A DNA stretch of 64,000 nt from an uncultured Bacteroidales bacterium. Its GTDB lineage: Bacteria; Bacteroidota; Bacteroidia; Bacteroidales; Bacteroidaceae. Shown piece by piece: positions 47,975 through 57,729 of this stretch; position 1 is the first letter of the stretch, and each line of letters opens with the position of its first letter. The DNA lies in NCBI GenBank assembly GCA_902781515.1, contig CACZJU010000010.1, positions 1 through 64,000 of the forward strand. The letters are read 5' to 3'. A program made the position numbers and the translations under genes. The notes beneath the pieces are model-generated. The model was not told the origin of the DNA, did no database searches, and worked only from the letters and a program-made list of their open reading frames with translations.

Positions 47975-50887
47975 TTATTGGAGCTTCGGCTTCAACTCAT
48001 CGGGGCTGTCGTTGGTAAACATATTTACCTTGGGAGCCTCCTTCGTGAAGAAAGTTTCGATTTCACCAGTAGATAAGGAGAGCGTGGGCTTAAAGTCTGT
48101 GCTCTTCATGTATTGTAATATTGCGCAACGCATCTGACGAGCTACAAGTCGGTTGGAAAGGTTGCTCGTGATGTCCATTGTGGTCATAAGGAGCTTGCCT
48201 TTGCCCACATTTGCCTCTACTATCATGCCCAATTTGCGCGATAGATGCCAGGTATCGATTGGCTGTACGGGTGACTGGTAGTCTTTGGGAAGCAGGCCGA
48301 GATTTATCACCTGAGCTCGGTTGAGCAGTTCCCACCAATTGAGGTTTCCCCACGAATCGCTTGGGAAGTTCTTGAAGAGCGGGTGCTCGGTATTTATGTA
48401 GGCACCTGTGGTGTGTGGGGGGCGCATCTTGAACCAACTCGTGTTCCAGAATACTGGCAGGTAAGTCTGACGGACATCGTTGCCGTAGGTTACTTTTCCT
48501 GCAGCTGTTAGCAACACTTTTCCACCGCGTGCCAATGTACTTTTTGCCTTGGCGTCGAGTGTTTCGGCGATGTATATGCCTTCTTCTGAGGGCATCTCTA
48601 TCTCGGCGGGATATACCCAGAATTCCCACGAGTTACGGATTTCCTTTGCGGCTGCGACTGTCAGCGTCAGTTTGGTTGGTTCGGTGAAGCTTGCCAATGG
48701 CAGTACGATGCTACCCAATTCGGTATTCTTGCCCAATGGAATGTCGCGCTTAGCCAAGCTATCAAGGAGTATGACCTCGCCTTTGCTATTGCTGATGATG
48801 TATAGCGGAGTGACGTTCTTAAGTCGTCCGTAGTAGGCATTGTACATTTCGACGGGCACGCGAAGTGTGTCGGCAGAACTATATACGAAGCGCGGGAAGC
48901 GTGCGAGCGGCACTATGGGCGAACAGAACTGGCTCCATTCCTTAGCAGTACAGTAGCCTTTCTCGCGCCAGAATACATTGAGAACGCCCTCAAGGGCTGT
49001 GCCTTGTCCGCTGTAGTCGTTGAGACCCAGAAGTTGGAACCCGCTATAGTCTTTTGTACGTAGATTGCGCTCTATTTCGTATTTATAGCATAGTGTCTGC
49101 AGCTTTCCGCTTGCCATCAGGAACTTCTCGCTCATCGCTTCCATTCCGTTGTCGCGAAGCAGGTCGGCAAATATCTCGAAGTTGCGGGCTTTGTATAAAC
49201 CTGTGTACTGACGGACTTCCTTGAAGTCGGGGAAGGCACACCATTGTCCTTGCTCGTGAGCGAGTATCGGTGAGTTGTTGTCCTCCTCGCCCTTGTAGTT
49301 GCGAGGACGCAGAATGTCGTTGAGGTAGTCGTCGTCACTTGAGGGAGCATGACGGCTCCAATCGAGTCCGCGACCGCCGCCTTTTACGTGGTATTGGCTT
49401 TCGCTGTCCCAAGCCCATCCGCCGCCTACTGATGCTCCGCAATAGAGTCGGCGAGGGTCTTCATGTCGCCAGTGGTTGACCCACATATTTGTGTAGGGCA
49501 CCCAGTTGCCTGCAGGCTCGTTGCCCGAAGCCATCATGAGGAATGAAGGATGGTTTCCGTAGGCATCAAGAATACGTTGTGTCTCATCCATCAGATATTT
49601 GTCGATGGTCATGCCTGCGCCCAACTTCACTCCGTGATTAGGCCATGTGGGACCTTCCGGCTGGAGATAGAAGCCTAAGCGGTCGGCTACGGCGAAGGCT
49701 GCTTCTGGGGGACAGTAGGAGTGGAAACGCATGAAGTTGAGTCCATAGTCCTTACATTTCTGTATGATACGTTCCCATTCTGATTCGTCGGTTGGTGGGT
49801 AGCCTGTGATGGGGAAGGTGCAGTTCTCCACTGTTCCTCTTATCCATATCGGACGACCGTTGAGAAAAAGTTGCCGACCCTGTGCCGTGATGTTGCGCAT
49901 GCCGAAGTCGGTCTCGTAGGCATCGCCGTCAACAGTAACCACGAGGTGGTAGAGGTTGGGGTGGAACTCGTCCCAGAGTTCCATATCTTCTCCCATGAGA
50001 GCGGTGAAGCGCATAACGTTGTTTTCGTACATCACTTCGTCTTCTACCAACGGTTTTGCTCTATTATAAGATTGTATAGATATGCCCACGATTGGAGTGC
50101 GTTCGGTGAAGCGCAGGCGGCTGTCCATGGTTACCTCAATTTCCACTTCGTGCTTTTCGACGTTGGGGAACACACGGACACGCTTAATCCATATGTTGCG
50201 TGGGGTTGTACGCAGTTCCATTCGACCAACTATGCCATTCCAGTCGCCCTGTGTCTGGTCGGTTACGGAGTGTGAGTCTTGTCCTACTCCTACGCCGTCA
50301 ATACCGTTATAGACGTGTATGGCTATTTGATTGCTTTGACCGGGAATAAGTTGTTCTGTGATATCGAACTCATGTGGAGCGCTGAGGCTGTTTTGATGTC
50401 CGGCCTTCTGACCGTTGACATAAACGGTGGTTTCGATATGTGGACGTTCGAGGAATAGTACTGTTCGTTTTCCAGCCCACGATTGTGGTATGTATATGGA
50501 GCGACGATACCATGCTGAGCCTACATAGTGGTGGTCGGGCGTAAGGAAGAATGGGAACTTCATCTTGCCTTCCTCGCGGTAGGGCTTCATGTAGGGGTTG
50601 AAGTAGAAGGATGAGTCGTAGAGCGAACCTATCCATCGTGTGTGGATGCTCGTTGGGTCGCCCTTTCCTTGTTCGGGCATCGAGCCTGGAAGCATGATGT
50701 TATCCAGCAGGTCGCGGTCGTACCACTTCTGCTCTGTACCAACATTCTCGCGGTCAATTTGGAATTGCCACGAGCCTGTCAGGTCTATGGTGTTCTGAGA
50801 GTGTAGAGCTGAGAGTGTAGAGTTGAGAGTTAGAAGCTGAATGATAAGGAATAATGCAATGTTGAGATGTTTTTGCTTTGTCTTCAT
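47975..50887 (-). CDS. Exported GH2 glycoside hydrolase
   Basis: A 970-residue protein with a signal peptide (KHLNIALFLIIQLLTLNSTL). The N-terminal sugar-binding jelly roll (AWYRRSIYIPQSWAGKRTVL) and immunoglobulin-like domains precede a GH2 TIM barrel with NFMRFHSYCPPEAAFAVADR, the acid/base Glu in MMASGNEPAGNW and a nucleophile candidate Glu in ILAHEQGQWCAFPD. A long beta-rich C-terminal part follows. GH2 covers beta-galactosidases, glucuronidases and mannosidases; the specificity cannot be read from motifs. No SusC/D genes are adjacent. It may be envelope-located and work on host or plant glycans. Confidence 0.88.
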   Translation of the reverse strand: MKTKQKHLNIALFLIIQLLTLNSTLSALHSQNTIDLTGSWQFQIDRENVGTEQKWYDRDLLDNIMLPGSMPEQGKGDPTSIHTRWIGSLYDSSFYFNPYMKPYREEGKMKFPFFLTPDHHYVGSAWYRRSIYIPQSWAGKRTVLFLERPHIETTVYVNGQKAGHQNSLSAPHEFDITEQLIPGQSNQIAIHVYNGIDGVGVGQDSHSVTDQTQGDWNGIVGRMELRTTPRNIWIKRVRVFPNVEKHEVEIEVTMDSRLRFTERTPIVGISIQSYNRAKPLVEDEVMYENNVMRFTALMGEDMELWDEFHPNLYHLVVTVDGDAYETDFGMRNITAQGRQLFLNGRPIWIRGTVENCTFPITGYPPTDESEWERIIQKCKDYGLNFMRFHSYCPPEAAFAVADRLGFYLQPEGPTWPNHGVKLGAGMTIDKYLMDETQRILDAYGNHPSFLMMASGNEPAGNWVPYTNMWVNHWRHEDPRRLYCGASVGGGWAWDSESQYHVKGGGRGLDWSRHAPSSDDDYLNDILRPRNYKGEEDNNSPILAHEQGQWCAFPDFKEVRQYTGLYKARNFEIFADLLRDNGMEAMSEKFLMASGKLQTLCYKYEIERNLRTKDYSGFQLLGLNDYSGQGTALEGVLNVFWREKGYCTAKEWSQFCSPIVPLARFPRFVYSSADTLRVPVEMYNAYYGRLKNVTPLYIISNSKGEVILLDSLAKRDIPLGKNTELGSIVLPLASFTEPTKLTLTVAAAKEIRNSWEFWVYPAEIEMPSEEGIYIAETLDAKAKSTLARGGKVLLTAAGKVTYGNDVRQTYLPVFWNTSWFKMRPPHTTGAYINTEHPLFKNFPSDSWGNLNWWELLNRAQVINLGLLPKDYQSPVQPIDTWHLSRKLGMIVEANVGKGKLLMTTMDITSNLSNRLVARQMRCAILQYMKSTDFKPTLSLSTGEIETFFTKEAPKVNMFTNDSPDELKPKLQ

Positions 50888-50932
50888 GATTTTGTCTCTA
50901 AACTCTAAACTTTAAACTCTAAACTTTAAATT

Positions 50933-52855
50933 TTACTTATCAAGTGCCTCGTACTTTGAGTTGTTCGACTTGAACTCGGGCACTATTTCCTTCATCTTCT
51001 TGACAGTAGCCATATCGTCGAAATTCTCGGATATCTTTACAAGTTCGTCTATGTCGTGGCATACGGCCTTGTAATCGTACTCGCGTACTTCGGCTATGCG
51101 TATCTTTTCGTGGAATGTGGGTTTGGTGTTCTCTTGGTCGTTGAGAACTTCCTCGTAGAGTTTCTCACCTTCTCGCAGTCCTGTGAACTTCACTTCCACT
51201 CCCTTAGCTCCGCTTAGTAGTATCATACGCTGAGCAAGGTCGGCAATGCGGACGGGTTTGCCCATATCGAAGACGAATATTTCGCCTCCGTTGCCTTTCG
51301 TTCCAGCCTCAAGCACGAGGTTGCAGGCTTCGGGGATGAGCATGAAGTAGCGTATGATGTTGGGATGTGTGACGGTGACAGGTCCACCTCGCTTTATCTG
51401 TTCGGTAAAGAGGGGAATGACGGAGCCGTTGGAGCCGAGTACATTACCGAAACGTGTGGTAACGAACTGCGTAGCATCCTGCTTGCCACTCTCTTTCAAT
51501 TGTTTGTCGAGACTCTGGACATATATTTCGCAGATACGTTTCGAGCAACCCATGACGTTTGTCGGATTGACGGCTTTATCGGTGCTGACCATCACGAACT
51601 TCTTGGTGCCGTATTTTACGCTCATATCTGCCACGATGCGTGTGCCCAGAATGTTGTTCTTAACGGCCTCACTGGGGTTGTCCTCCATCATTGGCACGTG
51701 TTTGTAGGCTGCGGCGTGGAATACGAATTCGGGTCGGAAGTCGCTGAATATCTTCTCCATTCTCTGCTTGTTGCAGATACTGGTCACTATTGTCTGGCAG
51801 GGGACATCGGGGTATTCCTTTGCCATCATCAGGCGTATGTCGTGCTCTGGCGTTTCGGCTTGGTCTATGAGCATGAGTGCTGCTGGACCGAAAGAGGCAA
51901 CCTGACGTACAATCTCTGAACCAATGCTGCCTGCCGAACCGGTTATGAGCACGCGATGTCCTTCAATTACCTTGCTTACGCTCTTCATATCAACAACGAT
52001 TTCGTCGCGAGGCAGTAGGTCTTCTACGCTTACCTCCTTCAGACTCATCTGCTGTGGTATGGAACTGCCGTCTTTTGTTTCCGTCAATTGCTGCTCCACC
52101 ATGTATATCTTTACGTTGTTGGCTATCAGCAAGTCCTGCAGTTCCTGGTCGTCACGGAACTCGCGTTGACGAGTGGGGGATACCAGAACGGCCTCGATGC
52201 CTTTGTGCCTCAATTCCTGTGGCAGGGTGCTACGGTCGCTATAGACCTTGCATCCCATGAGCATATGATTGAATTCTACGTCTTTGGGGGTGATAAATCC
52301 CTTTAACTCGAATTTTACGGGACGCTGGGTTCGGATATTCTTTGCAAGAGCCACGCCGCCGTCTTGCACACCATAGATGAACACTCGCTTTGCCCAGTCC
52401 TTTGTGCTGACTACATCGTACATTATCTTCACGAGAACTCGCTCGGCCCACATCAATGCCGTAGCAGAGAGGTAGGTTGCCACTAAGTGGCGTGTGGTCA
52501 AGTGCTCCCAAGCGGAAGGACTCCATCGGTAAACCCAATAGTGGAGGCCTATGATGGCAATAAGTGCACAACCGTTAGCCAATGCTACTCGCTGCAAATC
52601 GACAAACGAGGAGTAGCGAATAATTCCCGAATATGTTGAGAATACGCGGAAGAAAACCATAGTCACGGCTATGTAAAGCCACATTACTCGGGTCAGAGGC
52701 CAGAAGTGTTGCTGTGTGACTGCTCCTCGATAGAATAGCCAATATACGAAAATTGACATTACATAGAGGATAAGACAGTCGAGTATCAGTATTATCCAAT
52801 ATGGGAGGGCCTTCCGTTCGAAGTACCAACTGAATAGTTTATAGGGATGTTTCAT
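50933..52855 (-). CDS. Membrane-bound nucleotide-sugar dehydratase (CapD/WbpM family)
   Basis: A 640-residue protein. Four membrane helices occupy about residues 15-120. A CoA-binding-like Rossmann region follows, then the SDR catalytic domain with GSAGSIGSEIVRQVASFGP (NAD site), HAAAYKHVPMMEDNPSEAVK, the catalytic Lys in MVSTDKAVNPTNVMG, and RFGNVLGSNGSVIPLF. It is of the UDP-GlcNAc 4,6-dehydratase type used for capsule or O-antigen sugars. No glycosyltransferases lie nearby. A TAACTTTG promoter lies at 52914-52921 on the minus strand. Confidence 0.93.
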   Translation of the reverse strand: MKHPYKLFSWYFERKALPYWIILILDCLILYVMSIFVYWLFYRGAVTQQHFWPLTRVMWLYIAVTMVFFRVFSTYSGIIRYSSFVDLQRVALANGCALIAIIGLHYWVYRWSPSAWEHLTTRHLVATYLSATALMWAERVLVKIMYDVVSTKDWAKRVFIYGVQDGGVALAKNIRTQRPVKFELKGFITPKDVEFNHMLMGCKVYSDRSTLPQELRHKGIEAVLVSPTRQREFRDDQELQDLLIANNVKIYMVEQQLTETKDGSSIPQQMSLKEVSVEDLLPRDEIVVDMKSVSKVIEGHRVLITGSAGSIGSEIVRQVASFGPAALMLIDQAETPEHDIRLMMAKEYPDVPCQTIVTSICNKQRMEKIFSDFRPEFVFHAAAYKHVPMMEDNPSEAVKNNILGTRIVADMSVKYGTKKFVMVSTDKAVNPTNVMGCSKRICEIYVQSLDKQLKESGKQDATQFVTTRFGNVLGSNGSVIPLFTEQIKRGGPVTVTHPNIIRYFMLIPEACNLVLEAGTKGNGGEIFVFDMGKPVRIADLAQRMILLSGAKGVEVKFTGLREGEKLYEEVLNDQENTKPTFHEKIRIAEVREYDYKAVCHDIDELVKISENFDDMATVKKMKEIVPEFKSNNSKYEALDK

Positions 52856-52913
52856 ATTTTTCTTTGTTGTTATTTTCTCTCGTGCGTAGTATATTAAATA
52901 TATGTATGGTCTG

Positions 52914-52994
52914 CAAAGTTAAACATAAAATTCAAGATGGACAAACATTTTCAACGGATTACCCCTAAGATGTTGAAAAAAATACGTAACTTTG
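52914..52994. promoter_or_regulatory. Divergent promoters of the dehydratase and peptidase genes
   Basis: On the minus strand TAACTTTG at 52914-52921 faces the dehydratase gene; on the plus strand TAACTTTG at 52987-52994 faces the peptidase gene. Both have the -7 form usual here. The interval 52856-53024 holds no other gene. Confidence 0.6.
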
Positions 52995-53024
52995 CGCGTA
53001 ATTGAAAACTTAATCATTAGTACA

Positions 53025-53900
53025 ATGAGACTTGATGGACGTAGGGAGAGCTCGAATGTTGAGGATCGTAGAGGCATGGGTGGAGGTGCGAAGGCTGGAA
53101 TAGGTGGTCTCGCAGGTATCATAATAATCGCCCTCATGACTTTCCTCGGAGGTGGCGATTTAGGTGATGTCGTCAACAACGTCGTTCAGCAAGGCGGACT
53201 CTCTGGCCTGCAGGAAGAACGGGTGGAGGGTCAACGCGAGTTTACAGCTGAGGAAGAAGAACTTGCCCGCTTCTCCCGTCAAGTACTGGCCTCGACAGAG
53301 GATGTATGGACAGAAGTGTTCCGAAAGATGGGACGTACCTATGTGCCGCCTACGCTGGTACTCTTTACAGGCAGTGTCTCATCGGCTTGTGGTGAGGCAT
53401 CCAGCAGTGTTGGTCCTTTCTATTGCTCTGGTGACCAGAAACTCTATATTGACCTGTCATTCTTCACTGAGATGAAAAGTCAGTTGGGCGCAGATGGCGA
53501 TTTCTCCTATGCTTATGTCATAGCTCACGAAGTGGGACATCATGTCGAGAATCTTCTCGGGACATTGAACGATGCTCATGTCCAAATGAACCGTGTTTCT
53601 AAGACCGAAGCCAACAAGATAAGTGTCCGTCTCGAACTACTTGCCGACTACTATGCCGGTGTATGGGGGCATTACGAAAACCAAGCTTACGGCTCGTTGG
53701 AGAAAGGCGATATAGAAGAAGCCATCGATTGTGCCGAGAAGATAGGTGATAACTATCTCCAGAAGAAGGCTCGTGGCTATGTTCAGCCAGAATCATTCAC
53801 CCACGGTACAAGCGCCCAGCGTATGCGTTGGCTCAAGCGAGGACTCGATACAGGTGATATGAATACTACAACCTTCGGCATTCCGGAAAGTCAGCTATAG
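53025..53900 (+). CDS. YpfJ-family neutral zinc metallopeptidase
   Basis: About 291 residues from ATG 53025 (MRLDGRRESSNVEDRRGMGG). One membrane helix at residues 26-46 (AGIGGLAGIIIIALMTFLGG) anchors it. The zinc site HExxH is in YAYVIAHEVGHHVENLLGT, with a downstream ELLADYYAGVW providing the third ligand. Members such as YpfJ are predicted peptidases of unknown target. It is followed after 9 bases by rpoN, so both may share a transcript. Confidence 0.9.
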   Translation: MRLDGRRESSNVEDRRGMGGGAKAGIGGLAGIIIIALMTFLGGGDLGDVVNNVVQQGGLSGLQEERVEGQREFTAEEEELARFSRQVLASTEDVWTEVFRKMGRTYVPPTLVLFTGSVSSACGEASSSVGPFYCSGDQKLYIDLSFFTEMKSQLGADGDFSYAYVIAHEVGHHVENLLGTLNDAHVQMNRVSKTEANKISVRLELLADYYAGVWGHYENQAYGSLEKGDIEEAIDCAEKIGDNYLQKKARGYVQPESFTHGTSAQRMRWLKRGLDTGDMNTTTFGIPESQL

Positions 53901-53909
53901 GCAAGACAA

Positions 53910-55376
53910 ATGATAAACAAACAAGGACAGGGCACCATACAGGTGCAGACTCAGACGCAACAGCTTACACCGCAACAGGTGTTACTGGTGCGATTGACTG
54001 AACTGCCCTTGAATGACCTTCGCGAACGCATTGACAAGGAACTTGAGGACAATCCTTGGTTGCAGGGCGATTTGTCGGAACAGTCGGGAACAGAAGGCTC
54101 TGACTATGAAACAAAAGCCGAAGATTCCACATACGATGGAACATCGGATGGCGATGAGCGGGTAGAACCTGCTCCTACTTCTGTACTCTTCGACGATGAG
54201 GATGATGGTTCGCAACGTGATTCAAACGATAAGGCAGAGGAACATCGTCGTGAACTCGCTGATACTGCAGAGTCTTTCTTCGACCATCTTGTTGATCAAT
54301 TGGGTGAATATCAGCTTACCGACCATGAGCAGGAGGTTATGAAGTATCTCATAGGTTCACTCGCCGATGATGGTCTTCTACGCATACCTCTTATGCAAAT
54401 TGCCGATGAATTGGACATTTATCAGAATGTTACCACTTCTCCCGAGGAACTTGAACGTTTGCTCGTAACGGTCTTGCAACAGATGGAGCCAGCTGGCATT
54501 GGTGCACGTAGCCTTCAAGAGTGCCTCGTCATTCAAGCTCGTCGTAATTATCAAGGTGAGGCACGCGACCAAATGTTGCACCTCTTCCTACGTTATTGGG
54601 ACGACTTTACACACCAACGCTGGTCGCGCATACAACAGTTGATGAAGCTTGACGATCTCGCTCTCGAACATCTTCAACAGCGCATTCAGCGCCTCAATCC
54701 CAGACCAGGAGGAAGTCTCGGAGGTGATCACAGCGACAACCATGTTGTAACACCTGATTTCATTGTTGAAGTTGACGAGAATGGACAGATACAGATGAAC
54801 CTTAACGAAGGCGATTTGCCTCGTCTTTCCATAAGCCCTGATGCCGAGCAGGAGTTGCAGATGCCAGCGGTCACAGTTTCAGAACGTGAGGCTATGAAAT
54901 ATCTTCGAATGCAGATTGGCAATGCGAAGATGTTCATCGATGCCTTAGCACAGCGACGTGACACGATGTTGCGTACCATGTGGGCAATCATACGCATCCA
55001 GCGTCCATTCTTCCTCGAAGGTGACGAGACTCTGCTCCGTCCCATGAAACTCGAGGATGTTGCAGATTTAACGGGGCAGGATATTTCTACCGTAAGTCGC
55101 GTTTCCAACAGTAAATTCGTACAGACGAATCATGGTATTTATCCCCTCCGTTGGTTCTTTACAACGGCAGCCCGACAGAATGGCGACGAGGTGACCATCC
55201 GCAAGATTCTACAGGCACTCAAGGAGATTGTAGATGCTGAGGATCATCACCATCCGTTAAGTGATGAACGTCTTGTAATGATGCTTCGTGAGCGTGGATA
55301 CGATGTTGCCCGACGCACCGTTGCCAAATACCGAACCCAACTTGGAATACCTGAGAGCCGACTAAGAAGAATATGA
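53910..55376 (+). CDS. rpoN: RNA polymerase sigma-54 factor RpoN
   Basis: A 488-residue sigma-54 protein. The N-terminal activator region is QQLTPQQVLLVRLTELPLND, a long acidic linker follows (residues about 55-115), then the core-binding domain, a helix-turn-helix region (LEDVADLTGQDISTVSRVSN) and the C-terminal RpoN box (ARRTVAKYRTQLGIP). It directs transcription from -24/-12 promoters that require enhancer-binding ATPases. No such ATPase gene is in this window. It overlaps the next gene by 4 bases. Confidence 0.95.
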   Translation: MINKQGQGTIQVQTQTQQLTPQQVLLVRLTELPLNDLRERIDKELEDNPWLQGDLSEQSGTEGSDYETKAEDSTYDGTSDGDERVEPAPTSVLFDDEDDGSQRDSNDKAEEHRRELADTAESFFDHLVDQLGEYQLTDHEQEVMKYLIGSLADDGLLRIPLMQIADELDIYQNVTTSPEELERLLVTVLQQMEPAGIGARSLQECLVIQARRNYQGEARDQMLHLFLRYWDDFTHQRWSRIQQLMKLDDLALEHLQQRIQRLNPRPGGSLGGDHSDNHVVTPDFIVEVDENGQIQMNLNEGDLPRLSISPDAEQELQMPAVTVSEREAMKYLRMQIGNAKMFIDALAQRRDTMLRTMWAIIRIQRPFFLEGDETLLRPMKLEDVADLTGQDISTVSRVSNSKFVQTNHGIYPLRWFFTTAARQNGDEVTIRKILQALKEIVDAEDHHHPLSDERLVMMLRERGYDVARRTVAKYRTQLGIPESRLRRI

Positions 55377-56008
55377 ACATAAAACAGAAAGTACGCGAGA
55401 GAGCAACTATTTTAGTTGTGGCACGAACACTTAGCGATGTGTTCCGTCCTTCGTATTATCCTGTAATGGGTTTTGCCATTCTGCTCATGTTCACTTATCT
55501 CTCACAGCTCCCTTGGTCATACAAGTTCAGTCTGATATTACTTGTTTATCTCTTCACGGTAACATTCCCGTCTATCGGTGTGTATCTCTATCGATTCGGT
55601 CGTAAGATTTCTGTTCAGGATTTGGAGAAGCGCAAGTATCGCATTGTGCCTTATCTTCTGCATCTGATTTCCTACGCTGTGCTCTACCGTTCTATGTACA
55701 CCATCCACGCGCCTGCATTTGTTCGGGCAATTCTCGTTATTTCCCTGCTGGTTCAGGCTTTCTGCATAGTCATCACTCTCTTCTGGAACATCAGTATGCA
55801 CTCTGCTGGAGCAGGGGCAATCATAGGTGCTCTGGTGGTATATGCCTGGATATTCCGCTTCAATCCCGTATGGTGGCTTTGTGCAGCCATAATGGTCAGT
55901 GGTTTAGTAAACAGCAGTCGCATGCTTCTCCGACAACATACGCTCGGTCAGGTCCTTGGAGGCACAGCAGTTGGCTTTTTATGTGGACTTGCCGGCTTCT
56001 TCATCTAA
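55373..56008 (+). CDS. PAP2-like membrane protein
   Basis: A 211-residue protein with five or six membrane helices. Motifs resemble the PAP2 phosphatase set: EKRKYRIVPYLL for motif C1, NISMHSAGAGAI for C2 with its His, and SRMLLRQHTLGQVLGG for C3. The usual Asp of C3 (SRxxxxxHxxxD) is replaced by Gln, as in some Bacteroidetes members. It may dephosphorylate a lipid such as undecaprenyl pyrophosphate, though activity is uncertain. It overlaps the end of rpoN by 4 bases. Confidence 0.7.
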   Translation: MNIKQKVRERATILVVARTLSDVFRPSYYPVMGFAILLMFTYLSQLPWSYKFSLILLVYLFTVTFPSIGVYLYRFGRKISVQDLEKRKYRIVPYLLHLISYAVLYRSMYTIHAPAFVRAILVISLLVQAFCIVITLFWNISMHSAGAGAIIGALVVYAWIFRFNPVWWLCAAIMVSGLVNSSRMLLRQHTLGQVLGGTAVGFLCGLAGFFI

Positions 56009-56046
56009 AACACATAACCGTATAACCTCATAACCGTAAAACCTCA

Positions 56047-56550
56047 ATGAAACCACAAGTTAGTATTATCATGGGTAGCACGAGCGACCTGCCCATAATG
56101 GAAAAAGCAGCACAGATACTCGATGAAATGGGCGTTTATTTCGAGATGAATGCTTTATCGGCTCATCGTACACCAGCAGAGGTCGAGCAATTTGCTCGCG
56201 AAGCCGAAGGTCGCGGTGTGCAGGTCATCATTGCAGGAGCAGGTATGGCTGCGGCTCTGCCAGGTGTAATTGCAGCTAACACGACTCTACCCGTTATAGG
56301 TGTTCCCATAAAAGGTATGCTCGATGGACTTGATGCCTTGCTTTCCATTGTTCAGATGCCTCCTGGAATTCCAGTTGCAACCGTTGGTGTTAATGCTGCC
56401 CAGAATGCAGGATTGCTGGCTCTTGAAATGCTTGCTTTGTCGAATCCCGAGCTAGCCGAAAAACTCAAGGGATACAAGGTAAGTCTGAAGCGTAAGATAG
56501 TTAAGGCAAATGCTGAGCTCTCCGAAGTTAAGTATAAGTTTAAGATTTAA
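56047..56550 (+). CDS. purE: N5-carboxyaminoimidazole ribonucleotide mutase PurE
   Basis: A 167-residue class I PurE that converts N5-CAIR to CAIR in purine synthesis. The signature GSTSDLPIMEKAAQIL, the substrate-binding LSAHRTPAEVEQFAREA, IIAGAGMAAALPGVIA and PVIGVPIKGMLDGLDALLS are complete, as is IPVATVGVNAAQNAGLLA. The length is standard. It lies in a run of housekeeping genes with ispG and cysS. Confidence 0.95.
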   Translation: MKPQVSIIMGSTSDLPIMEKAAQILDEMGVYFEMNALSAHRTPAEVEQFAREAEGRGVQVIIAGAGMAAALPGVIAANTTLPVIGVPIKGMLDGLDALLSIVQMPPGIPVATVGVNAAQNAGLLALEMLALSNPELAEKLKGYKVSLKRKIVKANAELSEVKYKFKI

Positions 56551-56577
56551 CCCATTGGTTTCATAAGCCCATAACTA

Positions 56578-57729
56578 ATGATAAGAAGAAAAACCCACGA
56601 AGTTCGTGTAGGAAACATAGGGATTGGAGGAGATAATCCTGTTCGTGTGCAGTCGATGTGCACTACTTCGACGATGGATACCGAAGGGTGCGTACGCCAG
56701 ATTCTTGCTATTGCGAAAGCAGGTGGCGAACTTGTCCGCTTGACCACACAGGGTGTGCGTGAGGCTGAGAATCTGAAAGAAATTCGTCGTCGTGTACGCG
56801 AGGCTGGTTGCGACGTTCCTCTGGTTGCCGACGTCCACTTCAATCCTCGCGTAGCCGAGGTGGCTGCCCTCTATTGCGAGAAAGTTCGTATCAATCCGGG
56901 CAACTATGTTGATGCAGCCCGTCAGTTCAAGCATCTGGAATATACTGATGAAGAGTATCAAGCAGAGCTTCAGCGTATCGAGGATCGTCTGGTTCCATTC
57001 CTTAATATATGTCGCGAGCACCATACGGCTGTCAGGATAGGTGTTAATCACGGTAGTCTTTCGGACCGCATTATGTCGCGTTATGGTGATACTCCTGAGG
57101 GAATAGTGGAATCGTGCATGGAGTTCCTGCGTATCTGCATGAAGTATCAGTTCCTCGACGTTGTAGTCAGCATTAAGGCTTCTAATACCGTGGTTATGGT
57201 GGAGAGCGTGCGTCTGTTGGTAAAGGCTATGGATAAGGAAGGAATGACCTTTCCCCTTCACCTCGGAGTGACGGAGGCAGGCGAGGGTGAGGACGGTCGC
57301 ATTAAGTCGGCAGTAGGCATTGGTGCCTTGCTCGTCGATGGTATTGGTGACACCATTCGCGTTTCTCTCAGCGAGGCTCCGGAGAACGAAATACCTGTTG
57401 CTTACACGCTTCTGCAAGCTGCCCGTTTACGCTTTACGAAGACTGAGTACATCTCTTGTCCAGGTTGTGGCAGAACGTTGTTCGACCTTCAAGGTACAAT
57501 CGCTCGTGTGAAGGCAGCGACAAGTCACCTTACGGGCTTGAAGATAGCAGTTATGGGCTGCATTGTCAATGGTCCTGGTGAAATGGCAGATGCCGACTAC
57601 GGCTACGTAGGTGCTGCCCGTGGTAAGGTCTCCCTTTACAAAGGCAAGCAATGTATAGAGATGAATATCCCTGAAACTGATGCCGTAGATCGCCTATTAG
57701 AAATTATAAATAAAGATAGATATGAATAA
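56578..57729 (+). CDS. ispG: 4-hydroxy-3-methylbut-2-enyl-diphosphate synthase IspG, short form
   Basis: A 383-residue iron-sulfur enzyme of the MEP isoprenoid pathway that makes HMBPP from MEcPP. The TIM-barrel part starts [20 protein letters not shown] and includes [13 protein letters not shown] and IRVSLSEAP. The cluster cysteines are in [15 protein letters not shown] and [19 protein letters not shown]. This is the compact two-domain form; many Bacteroidetes IspG proteins are about 600 residues with an extra domain inserted. Its stop overlaps the cysS start by 8 bases. Confidence 0.94.
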   Translation: MIRRKTHEVRVGNIGIGGDNPVRVQSMCTTSTMDTEGCVRQILAIAKAGGELVRLTTQGVREAENLKEIRRRVREAGCDVPLVADVHFNPRVAEVAALYCEKVRINPGNYVDAARQFKHLEYTDEEYQAELQRIEDRLVPFLNICREHHTAVRIGVNHGSLSDRIMSRYGDTPEGIVESCMEFLRICMKYQFLDVVVSIKASNTVVMVESVRLLVKAMDKEGMTFPLHLGVTEAGEGEDGRIKSAVGIGALLVDGIGDTIRVSLSEAPENEIPVAYTLLQAARLRFTKTEYISCPGCGRTLFDLQGTIARVKAATSHLTGLKIAVMGCIVNGPGEMADADYGYVGAARGKVSLYKGKQCIEMNIPETDAVDRLLEIINKDRYE

